Shown here piece by piece: positions 24,352 through 33,700 of a stretch of 64,000 nucleotides of DNA. This DNA comes from Annona cherimola (Eukaryota; Streptophyta; Magnoliopsida; Magnoliales; Annonaceae). The notes beneath the pieces are model-generated. The model ran no database searches, was not told the DNA's origin, and saw only the letters and a program-made list of their open reading frames with translations. Location: assembly GCA_030490835.1 (NCBI GenBank), contig CM059971.1, positions 43,200,012-43,264,011 on the forward strand, read 5' to 3'. The number at the start of each line of letters is the position of its first letter. The first letter of the stretch is position 1. Position numbers and translations under genes: made by a program.

Positions 24352-24949
24352 GATTCTCCTTTGGCCTTTCTTCCGGTGTAGGACATTGAGTTTGCATATG
24401 TCCTACGCCCCCGCATCTATAGCATTTGGTTTGCTCATTCTTCTTCACTCGTCGTGGTCTTTCTTTGAGATCTCTGAAGTTACTTTCTTTTCTCACAAAC
24501 TTTCGGAATTTGCGAGTGAGAAGTGCAATGTCTTCATTATCGTTATGAGATGAAGAGGTGGAACCATCTGAGTTGTGAGTGGCCTTGAGTGCAATGGTTC
24601 TCTTCCCTTTGTGATTGTCCTCGTTTCTTCTCCTAATTAGCTCATGTGACATTAATGAGCTAATAAGATCTTCTAGCTTCAAAGTATTTAGGTCTTTGGC
24701 TTCTTCAATTGCCGTTATCTTTGGAGTCCATGAATCCGGTAGAGCTCTCAATATCTTCATGACCTGCTCGGATTCAGAAATAGCTTTTCCAAGACCTTTT
24801 AGAGCATTAGTAATTTTAGAAAATCTCGCAAACATTTCAGAAATATTTTCAGTATCTAGCATTCTGAAATTTTCAAACTCTCCAATCAAAATATTTCTCC
24901 TAGTCCCTTGGACTTGAGAGGTTCCTTCATAGATAGATGTTAGAGTATC
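24299..24949 (-). pseudogene. Copia Gag, central part with CCHC knuckle
   Basis: The central part of the UBN2-type retrotransposon Gag. Blocks seen are IGEFENFRM, MFARFSKITNALKGLGK, ILRALPDSWTPKITAIEEAKDL and LMSHEL. They are followed by an acidic stretch and the nucleocapsid knuckle CYRCGGVGHMQTQC. It is in frame with the N-terminal Gag to its right, from which TGA at 24950-24952 separates it. Gag would form the particle that encloses the RNA. It is broken here. Confidence 0.85.
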
Positions 24950-25276
24950 TCATATTTCTTTAGCAGTTATACAAGAAGATACTCTATCATACTCGGAAGC
25001 TGTAAGAGCACAAAATAGTGAGTTCATTGCCTTAGCATTGCTCTTTACAGTTCTTACTTCCTCTTCGGTCCACTTGGAAGCTCTTTCATCTATAGGCAAG
25101 ATTACACCGTCTTGGATTGCAATCCAAGAGTCCATATCGGTAGCCATAATGAGTTGCTTCATACGAAGCTTCCAATAGCCGAAATTGTTCCCATCAAACA
25201 ATGGTGGCCTTGTAAAGGATTGGCCCTCAGCAAATGCGGGAACGGAAGTAGATTGGGATGCCATGATAATAGATCT
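24950..25276 (-). pseudogene. Copia Gag N-terminus
   Basis: The start region of Gag. The most likely start is the methionine before ASQSTSVPAF, ~16 codons inside the open stretch, because the codons further upstream run into the PBS. The family block RPPLFDGNNFGYWKLRMK follows, then ASEYDRVSSCITAKEI, and TGA at 24950-24952 ends it. The frame continues on the other side of the stop with the rest of Gag, so this is one nonsense change, probably Trp to stop. Confidence 0.82.
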
Positions 25277-25300
25277 CTTTGATAAAAATTTAAAGACCTT

Positions 25301-25311
25301 CTCTGATACCA
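25301..25311 (-). other. Primer binding site, initiator tRNA-Met
   Basis: The minus strand reads TGGTATCAGAG, complementary to the 3' end of plant initiator tRNA-Met. It lies two bases inside the 5' LTR, the normal place for first-strand priming in copia elements. Confidence 0.88.
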
Positions 25312-25313
25312 CT

Positions 25314-26926
25314 TGTTGGGTCCCGAATAGATGGCAAAACCCAAGAGGGGAGGGGTGAATTGGGTTCTTAAAAATTTCTTCGGTAACTTATCCCCTTGTG
25401 AGTTCAATCCCCTTAAATGAAGAAACAAAATGGAGAGCAAAGCAATATAGAAAGCAGAAATAAAATAGACGCAGATTTTTATAGTGGTTCGGACAACCTC
25501 CCTACTCCACTCTTCCAAGCTCACACACCTTGTGACTTGGGTTCCACTATTGCATTCCACGAATACAATTAGAGCCTCTTGCTCTCTTCTAGATTCTAGC
25601 TCTAGGGGGCATCAACAACTAGAGCCTCTTGCTCTCTTCTAGCTCTAGGGGGCATATAACACTTAGCACAAGTAGGTGATGAGTCACACTCCAATCACAC
25701 ACTACTTTGCTACCACTTGATCTTAGCTACGCAAGCTAAATCAAGTTCAACACAAACAAGTAAACAAAGAAAGAAATCTACACTTTACAGATGTGTAGCA
25801 ACACTTTAGCGCAGAGAAGAACTTGAAGAATAGGCTTTGAAGATTCAGATGATGAGCTTTTTGCAGTTTGAAGCAGAGTTCTTCTTCTTTGAGTGGCTTG
25901 ATCTCTTTAGAGCTCTTGAATGTAGTAGTTAAGCACACTTAATGATTCTCAGCTACTTCCCTCGTCCACCATGAATGCTATTTATAATTTTGGAGGGAAT
26001 CCGAACGTTAGAAGGTAGGTGGCGCGCATTTAATGCGCCAACGTTCGAATTAATTCCGACCGTTGCGACCCAAGTCGCATGTGGAGTCGACTTGGCCTGC
26101 GACTTGGCTTCCAAGTCGCACCTGGAGTCGACTTCGTGTGCGACTCCAGTTCTTCAGATTTCCAAGTCCGAGTCTGGGTCAACTTGGCCTTCAGTCCTCA
26201 ACTCAAGTCGATCCTGGAGTCGACTTGGGTTGCAACTTGGTGTGGTCTTTTGCAAGAACACCTTGATCTTCTTGAACTGGCTTGTACTTTGTTAAATTGG
26301 TCTTCATGACTTGGATATTTCTTCATTTAGAATAAGCTTGAAGATTAGCTTTGGACTTGATAGACTTGATTTGAACTTTGAATATAAATCTTAGCTTTTG
26401 ATCTTCAAGAAACTTCAGTTGCTTTTTGAGAATGAACTTTGCATCTTATTTGGATTTGATAAATTCCAAATGGATCCTTGGAATAAGATTGAAACTTCAA
26501 TCTTCAAGTCTGAACTCCTCAAGTCGAAGTTGGAGTCGACCTCGTCTGCGACTTTGCCCAAGTCGCACCTGGAGTCGACTTCGCCTGCGACTTCGTCATG
26601 TCCGTTTCCACTTTTTCAACTCTGGATGCTTGAAGTCGATGCTGGAGTTGACTTCGTCTGCGACTTGGTTTCCTAAGTCGCACCTGGAGTCGACTTGGCC
26701 TGCGACTTCACTTGTTCTTCTCCCCTTTTCAGCTCTGGACAGATTTGACTTCTTGAAGTCGATCTTGGAGTCGACTTGGTATACGACTTGGCTTCCATAC
26801 TTGATTTTCTTCAAATGAATATTCCTTAAACAATTCCACAAACTTGTTAGTAGCCAAGACTTACTCAAATTTAGTTTGTTAATCATCAAAACATAGATTT
26901 AGCTAGTTTTCCACATATTTCCAACA
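25314..26926 (-). repeat. 5' LTR of SIRE-like element
   Basis: This 1613-bp LTR is nearly identical to the 3' LTR at 18674-20262. The differences noticed by eye are about six substitutions and an extra 24-bp segment near 26065-26088 within the AAGTCGCA/GTCGAC repeat cluster. It ends CCAACA, followed by the ctacc target duplication. Confidence 0.93.
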
Positions 26927-27735
26927 CTACCTAGTATCAGTCATTCTCTATGCATGCAAAGAATTCTAATGGAGGAGAATTGTAAAACAAACATTGAACT
27001 ACAAAGGCGTCTGAATCAAAACATGAAAGAAGTGGTGAAAAAGGAAAATTTAAAACTTCTTGATGCCGGAATCATCTACCCTATTTCTGATAGCAGTTGG
27101 GTAAGCCCGATATATGTTGTACCAAAGAAAGGCGGTATGACTGTCGTGAAAAATGATAAAAATGAACTCATACCCATGAGGACAGTCACAGGTTGGCAAA
27201 CGTGCATCGATTATCGCAAATTAAATATTTCCACCCGAAAGGATCATTTTCCTTCGCCTTTCATTGATCAAATGCTTGAAAGACTTTCCAATCACTCTTA
27301 CTTCTGTTATTCAGATGGTTACTCTGGCTATTTTTCAGATTCCTATTCACCCACAGGATCAAGAGAAAACCACTTTCACCAGTCCATACGACACTTTTGC
27401 ATACAGACGCATGCCTTTTGGTCTTTGTAATGCACCTGCCACTTTTCAACGATGTATGATGGCCATATTTTCTGATTACATTGAACACATAATCGAGGTA
27501 TTTATGGATGATTTTTTTGATTATTTCACTACATTTGAATCATGCTTATCTAACCTATCTAAGGTTTTATAGAGATGCGAAGAAACCAGCCTGGTTTTGA
27601 ATTGGGAAAAATGTCATTTCATGGTATAGGAAGGAATTGTATTAGGGCATTTAGTCTCAACCAGAGGTATTAAGGTTGACCGGGCGAAAATAGAAGTCAT
27701 TGAAAAACTACCGCCACCTAATTCGGTCAAAGGAA
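26927..27735 (+). pseudogene. Athila copy A, reverse transcriptase fragment
   Basis: The continuation of the fragment interrupted at 18673. It encodes Ty3/gypsy RT: LLDAGIIYPISDSSWVSP, VVPKKGGMTVV, TCIDYRKLNIS, then after a frameshift near 27330 [18 protein letters not shown] and the catalytic block EVFMDDF. TAG stops occur at ~27570 and ~27629. It breaks off at 27735 within the block following LPPPN, where it is fused to an LTR fragment with a short TTC overlap. RNaseH and integrase are absent. It is non-functional. Confidence 0.85.
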
Positions 27736-28467
27736 TTCGGACTTAAACATGTTTGGCTAAACCTTAAATCTAGGGTTTAGGATGTAGCATGCGTATAATG
27801 TAGTGTGGTATGAATTTTTAATTTATCTATGATGGATATTGTTGTTAATTTAATATCTTATGAATTTTTATGCTTGCTTTGTACATGGGCCCGTACTTTG
27901 GTATAATTCCATTATTAGGTGATGGAACCGAGAGGTGGAAGCCTGATATACGATAATCAAGATATTAAACCTGGAAATCTAAGACCATGAGAATAGGCAT
28001 GATAACCTTGATGAATTCCATAAACAAACCACATAACTTAATGAACTCTAATTAACTTAATCTCATGAGAATAGATGGTTAAGAAAATTAGGGTACACCT
28101 TGTAGGTTTCGAGAGAAGGTGCAAGGATAAATTAGGGTTTGTTCTCCTTTAACAAACAATATCCAAATTAAAGAATTATACCACTACCCGTTGCAAAAGA
28201 TGCATGTGAAATCTTAGACCCTAGGTACTCGATTCTCATTTTCTCTACTCATTTTAATTTGCAATTTTCTCTTCCGATTTTGTTTATTTCTTTTCCCTTT
28301 TATTTACTATATTTTCTCCCCACTTTTCTATTTTATTTGCTATATTCTCCCTATATCTGACACGAAAGCGTTTAAAAGAAAAAAAATCATAGTCCTGAAT
28401 TCCCTATGGATCGATAATTTATATACTACAATCTACAACCCGAGCACTTGCGGTGAGATTGCGCACA
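27736..28467 (+). repeat. Truncated 5' LTR (downstream R-U5 part) of Athila copy B
   Basis: It matches the reverse complement of the array unit and of the LTR at 60199 onward, starting within CGGACTTAAACATG and ending ...GCGCACA. It keeps the uninterrupted sequence GCAAGGATAAATTAGG (from 28120), which serves as the empty-site reference for the solo LTR inserted at 37994. Confidence 0.85.
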
Positions 28468-28474
28468 AGTATTT

Positions 28475-28492
28475 TGGAATCGTTGCTGGGGA
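28475..28492 (+). other. Degenerate PBS, tRNA-Asp
   Basis: TGGAATCGTTGCTGGGGA lies seven bases after the LTR end. It matches the tRNA-Asp-complementary PBS of copy C (60174-60191) with four mismatches. What follows is ordinary leader, with no tRNA extension, in contrast to 43133-43198. Confidence 0.75.
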
Positions 28493-28576
28493 ATTCGGCG
28501 TTACTTTAAATTTCAATTTTAGATACTTTCTTTATTTTTCTTAGTTTTTTGTTCTGAATTAGCTAGTTAATCTTTG

Positions 28577-29560
28577 TATGCACCCACATACCCGAAACTT
28601 TGCAAAACAACTAGCTGAAAAAAAATTTTATTGCTGACTCTGAGATTGAACGTTCGCTTAGGAGAAGAATTCGAGACCACAAGCAACAAAAATATTCTCA
28701 AGATACTATGACAGAACGCAACAATCCAAACCCGCCACATCAAGAGCAAGAGGAAGGCCAGGCCGAGAACAACGCTCCTCCAAGGAGAATGACTCTTAGC
28801 AATCGAAACCACCCGAACCCTCATGGATTCCGACATGCATAGTTGAACCAAAGATCGATGGAAGAAATTTTGAACTAAATCCCAGTCTCATCCGGATGAT
28901 TCAACAGGACCAATTTGTAGGACTACCCTCTGAAAACTCAACTGTACATATCACTAAGTTCCTGCAGTTGTGTAACACGATCAGGGTGCAAAACATCCCT
29001 CGCGAGGTAATTCGACTGCAGCTTTTCCCATTTTCTCTTCGAGACAGGGCAAACGAGTGGTTCTATTCTATGCCGCCTGACACTTTCAACACATGGGATG
29101 AGCTCTCTGTAATATTCCTAGAAAAATTCTTTCCACCAAATAAAACAAAAAAAATCAGAGATGAGATCAATCAATTTGTCCAAAAAGATGGCGAAACCCT
29201 ATATGATGCGTGGGAGAGGATGAAAGATCTGCAGCGCAAGTGCCCTCATCATGGTATCTCACCAGGATATATTATTGAAAATTTTCTCAATGGACTCGAT
29301 CGACCTAGCTGAAGCACCGTCAATTCAGTTGTTGGTGGCCGGTTCATGCGACTCACTGACGAGGAGGCTCTCAAACTCCTCGATGACTTAGCTCTTTATG
29401 ATTCTCAGTACGGCGATGTCCGAGGAACCTCTCGACGAGGAAATGTATACGATATCGAATCCATACATGCTATACATGATAAACTTGATAAAAAATTTGC
29501 AGCAAAAGAAGAAGGAATCCAAGGACCAGAATGCATCTTCTTTTAGACACATCTCATGTG
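28577..29560 (+). pseudogene. Athila copy B gag
   Basis: A degenerate Gag. The start near 28577 (MHPHTRN-like, homologous to copy C at 60084) soon shifts frame. The central Retrotrans_gag domain is open from 28896: FLQLCNTIRVQNIP, LRDRANEWFYSMPPDTFNTWDEL, FLEKFFPPNKT, ETLYDAWERMKDLQRKCPHHG. It ends in TGA at 29310-29312 after DRPS. Copy C has a stop at the same codon. After the stop, RLTDEEALKLLDDLALYD continues in the same frame to about 29546. Confidence 0.8.
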
Positions 29561-30426
29561 AAATCTGTGGAGCTTCACACTACACAACTGAGTGTAGTTT
29601 TGCCATTAAAGACACCACAGGCGAGCAAGCTAATGCAATCAACAACCAGTATGATACTCGTACATATGGTAACCCTTACTCTAATACTTACAACCCTGGA
29701 TGGAGGAACCACCCCAATTTCTCTTGGGCAAACCAGTCAAACACTCAAAATTTTGCTCAAAATAATAAGTTACATGGTTTCCTTAGAAAACCATTGAACC
29801 ATCCCTCATATCAAACCCAACAAGCCTTACCTGCACCACCTCAAGCACAACCCACTGAGTCCATACTCGAAAATATCATTCTAATGCTCAAGAAAAATGA
29901 TGAAAGAATGGACCAAATGCAAACCCACATCAAGTTGCTTGAAAATCAAATTGCTCAGAATGCTACAGCCTCATCCCAAAGAAACCAGGGCAAACTCCCT
30001 AGCCAACATGAAGTAAATCCTAGGGAGCAGGTGCAGGCGATTACCTTGCGAAGTGGAAAGCAGCTCGACCCACCTCAAATGGTCAAAGAAAAGGATTCCA
30101 GCAGAAAAAGAAGCAAGAAGAGGATCCACAACCAGAACCAGTGGTGGAAAAGCCATATGTACCACCACCTCCTTAACAACCTTCTCTCCCCTTCCCACAA
30201 AGGCAACGACAGGCTAAGCTCCAAAAGCAGTTCGAGAAGTTTATTTCTACTCTCAAGAACCTATCAATCAACGTGCCTTTCATTGACATGCTTTCCCAAA
30301 TGCCAGCTTATGCAAAATTTCTCAAGGACATGCTATCCAACAAAAGAAAACTCGAGGAGTACGGAACCATTTCACTCACTGAGGAGTGCAACGCTATTTT
30401 GCAGAACAAGTTACCTGAGAAGCTAA
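29398..30426 (+). pseudogene. Athila copy B Gag C-terminus and linker
   Basis: An open stretch in another frame. From ~29500 it encodes the Gag C-terminal zinc-finger-like region (CEICGASHYTTEC). A Gln/Asn-rich linker follows, and then the block ITLRSGKQLDPPQM that precedes protease in Athila polyproteins. Beyond about 30100 the frame is wrong and the real coding continues in the frame of the protease, so a frameshift lies at roughly 30090-30270. It is a broken part of the same polyprotein as the gag to its left. Confidence 0.7.
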
Positions 30427-31474
30427 AGGACCCTGGAAGCTTCTCCATTCCATGTGCTCTTGGGAATGTCCAAATCAGGAAAGCACTATGTGATCTCGGA
30501 GCCAGTGTAAGTCTGATCCCACTCTCCATCTGTAAAAAGCTGAACATGGGTGATCCAAAACCAACGTCTATGTCTCTCCAACTGGCCGACCGATCAATTA
30601 AATTTTCAATCGGCATCCTTGAAGACGTTCCCTTGAAAATTAGCAAATTGTTCATCCCAGTCGACTTTGTGGTCCTCGACATGGAGGAGGACCGCCAAAT
30701 CCCAATCATTCTCGGAAGACCTTTCTTAGCCACTACTGGAGCCATCATAGACGTCAAGAATGGCTGACTCTCACTGACAGTTGGAGATGAAAAGGTCGAA
30801 TTTAACCTTTCTGAGGCAACAAAGCACCTATCAACCGATAACTCTTGCCTGCGGGTCGACGTCATCAACCCTTTGCCGATCGAAGAAAAGGATGACCCGA
30901 TAGAGGAATGTATCATTCAGAGTGCAACTGTTGAAAATGATAATCCTGAACTGTCTGCTTGTGCAGCTCTCTTAGATGGAACCCCTTTTATCTACCTGCT
31001 TCCGACTCATCTCTTGAGAAGCTGGATATAGACTTCAGTTCCTTTCCCTCGACAAAAACAAAGGAAGAAGTGCCAAAGGTAGAACTCAAACCTCTTCCTA
31101 AAAATCTCAGGTATGCATTTCTTGGCCCAAACGATACCTATCCAGTCATAATCAACGCAAATCTTTCTGAATCCCAATCTGATGAACTATTAACTGTACT
31201 AAGAAGACATAGGAGGACAATTGGCTACTGCATTAATGACCTACCTAATATTAGTCCTTCTCGATGCACGCACAGAATTCTGATGGAGGAATATTGTAAA
31301 ATAAGCATTGAACCTCAAAGGCGTCTGAATCCAAACATGAAAGAACTGGTGAAAAAGGAAATTTTAAAACTTCTTGATGTCGAAATCATCTACCCTATTT
31401 CTGATAACAGTTGGGTAAGCCCAGTACATGTTGTACCAAAGAAAGGCGATATGACTATCGTGAAAATATGGTGA
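30273..31474 (+). pseudogene. Athila copy B protease and truncated RT
   Basis: It starts PFIDMLSQMPAYAKFLKD, the conserved pre-protease block. The aspartic protease follows (LCDLGASVSLIPLSICKKLNMGD ... IILGRPFLATTGAIIDVKNG). A TGA just after KNG (~30765) and a frameshift around 30990 break it. The linker LRYAFLGPNDTYPVIINANLSESQ and the RT start (KLLDVEIIYPISDNSWVSPVHVVPKKG) follow in another frame. At ~31466 RT coding ends abruptly and is joined to 3' noncoding sequence, so the palm, RNaseH and integrase are all deleted. Confidence 0.83.
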
Positions 31475-32065
31475 GGAAAATTATTGCCGGACTTGGTTAA
31501 AAAAAGGAAAATAAACCAAGGATAAGAATAGGCTTGAAAAAGAATAAAAGCACTAAGTGTGGGGGTAAGATTAATTCTTGTTATAAAATGAGTCTCAGGT
31601 CACGCAGAGACGGTTCGAATTTTTGAAATTTTATTTCTTGTGTCAAACCTAACCGTCGTCCTACTAAGTCCTTATGATCCTATAAATTGGCTAATTGAGT
31701 TGGCAGAGGAAATTTAAATGCAAAAATTTGATGAGATGTATATGAGGTAATTTGACTACCACTTGAATTATTGAATGTGTGTATTGAATAACTTAATAAA
31801 TGGGAAGATATCTGATAATTAAGAGTTTATTGCGGGAGTTTTAACTCTTAATGATTGAAAATGAATTAGGTGATAGGGTGTGCAGTATTAGTCATGTGAG
31901 AAGGGATTGTTGACTAAGATTTTCAATGAGTATCATGTTTCAAATTCGTTAATACTCTCATTAGTTTTGATGATGGGTCAAACATGCAATTTTTGCTCAA
32001 AGTTTTGAAATTTTGCAATCTGTTCTTGAATTCTTTTATATTTGCTTGAGGACAAGCGAAAGTTC
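31475..32065 (+). other. Athila 3' internal noncoding region
   Basis: No plausible coding sequence. It contains a PPT-like tract, AAGTGTGGGGGTAAGA, at about 31555-31570, some 500 bp before the tract that abuts the LTR. No envelope-like ORF is recognisable. Confidence 0.6.
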
Positions 32066-32080
32066 AAGTGTGAGGGTATT
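32066..32080 (+). other. Polypurine tract of Athila copy B
   Basis: AAGTGTGAGGGTATT immediately precedes the LTR start TGATAATTG. The equivalent tract in copy C is at 43204-43216 on the minus strand. Confidence 0.75.
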
Positions 32081-33700
32081 TGATAATTGAAATTTGGTAA
32101 CATATTTTGTGGACATTTTATACCAATTTGGTGGGTAATTAATTGAAATTAATATGAAATTTGGTTTAAAATGTGGTTTTGCAACTTTTGGGTATTAAAT
32201 ATTAATTTCAAGCAATTTAAACAAATTTTTATAATCTTTTGGCTTGAAATTACATTTGATTTGTTGCCATAAAATTAAATGGGTTTGAAATAATTTTATA
32301 TTAATAACCCACTAATGATTTTAACAAATTAATGATTTAAATATTTTTTTTTGCAGGGAAAACAAATTACATCAAGTGGGTCCCACATGGAAATCAAATC
32401 ATACAAAAATCCAAATCATCCATTTCATCACCGGCCAATCAATGCAGCCCATCTAGTCGTCCATTTTGATTGCAAGATCAAACCATCCATTTAATTCCAG
32501 CATTTGATCATCCACGTCCATTTACCAAGCAGAAACATTCATGTGATCCGGGCAATTCAAATTCATTAAGACCACCCAAGCTGATCCATCCATGTGACCA
32601 TCTAGATCTTTAAATATCAAGTCATCCAAAGCATTGCCCATTCACGTGATCATATGCAGCTACAAAAATTCAGCAAATATATCACTCAATTGCAACATCA
32701 CTACAAGTTGTCCATTATTTAAATGTCACACCATAAATACCCATAGAAATTCACGTGATCATGGACCCCACAAATTAGCAAGAGCAGATCACAAGCTATC
32801 CAACGTCCATTAAATCTGATACCCACACCGTGCAGCAAATGCCCATTTATACCAGCCGTCCACATTGCATAAATACCCATCATGTGAATTCCATTCAGCA
32901 AATGCAGCTGCAAAATTTCTTTTGATATGGACCCGACAAGCTGTCCACGTTCATTTATCATGCGGCAGCAACCATTTATACCAGCCGTCCATAATGCATA
33001 AATACCCATCACGTGAATTCCATTCAGCAAATGCAGCTGCAAAATTTCTTTTGAGATGGACCCCACAAGCTGTCCAGCAGAAATTTTTTTAAACCAGCCG
33101 TTCACCAGCTTGATCTAAACCACCAAGAAATTCATGTGGGCCCGTACAGAATTATGCCATCTAAGCTGTCCATTTTCCACCACCTTTAGTATCCAAAATA
33201 GCCATCCATTTAAAATCCAAGCCATCCATTTTTTTGTTTAAACCATAGCCATTCAAATTTCATTGATTATTCATGGCCCATCTGCACTATCCAAACTTTT
33301 GGTCCACGCCATGAAATTGTCCAGCCTTCTAACTGGCCATCAAGTTGTCCACGTCCAAAAATTGAAATCATCATCGTCCATTTTTTTCAGCAAGCATCCT
33401 AACGGGCCATTCATGTGCACCGTTCAGATTTTCCATCTCAACCCTCAAAAAAATATCCGGCCATTTATTTTCAGATCTGTCACCCACATGTAAATCAATG
33501 GCCAGCAATTGTATCCAGCGATGATATCACGTCCACCAGCCAAGATACACAAGAGTATTTTAATGCAGTTATCCAATTCACATGATTTTAATGGACCCCA
33601 CAACATCAACACATCACGTTACCAAGCAACTGCCAATTAAATTACCAAAATGCACATCACGTAAACATTTTCAGCTGCACATTAACTTAATAAAGCCGAT
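32081..33700 (+). repeat. 3' LTR of Athila copy B, part 1
   Basis: The LTR starts TGATAATTG after the PPT. The segment is noncoding and rich in CCATCCA/CCGTCCA motifs. It contains a 129-bp direct repeat (starting at 32846 and 32975). It is interrupted at 33701 by a solo LTR and resumes at 37144. Confidence 0.8.
32846..33090. repeat. 129-bp tandem duplication inside Athila LTR
   Basis: Two copies start with TTTATACCAGCCGTCCA at 32846 and 32975 and differ by a handful of substitutions. Each includes ATTCCATTCAGCAAATGCAG. Open frames crossing it are a by-product of the duplication. Confidence 0.85.

Larger units (their letters stand above)
18674..26926 (-). mobile_element. Complete SIRE/Maximus-like Ty1/copia element
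   Basis: An 8253-bp minus-strand LTR retrotransposon. Its LTRs begin TGTTGG and end in CAACA (CCAACA in the right copy). The PBS matches initiator tRNA-Met, the PPT reads AAAAAGGGGGAGAT, and a 5-bp duplication ctacc lies at 18669-18673 and 26927-26931. Athila pol reads continuously when the element is removed. The gag (about IGEFENF to LMSHEL), the CCHC knuckle and the copia-type order PR-INT-RT-RNaseH suggest the SIRE/Maximus lineage. That assignment comes from remembered family features, not a search. No envelope-like ORF follows RNaseH. The two LTRs differ by about six substitutions and one 24-bp difference, so the insertion is recent. Coding is broken by three stops and two frameshifts, so the copy is not autonomous now. 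Confidence 0.93.

Noticed and set aside
32719..33105. A 128-codon minus-strand frame with internal repeats
   Set aside because: It follows the 129-bp duplication in the Athila LTR. The repeat explains the protein repeat and no domain is visible.
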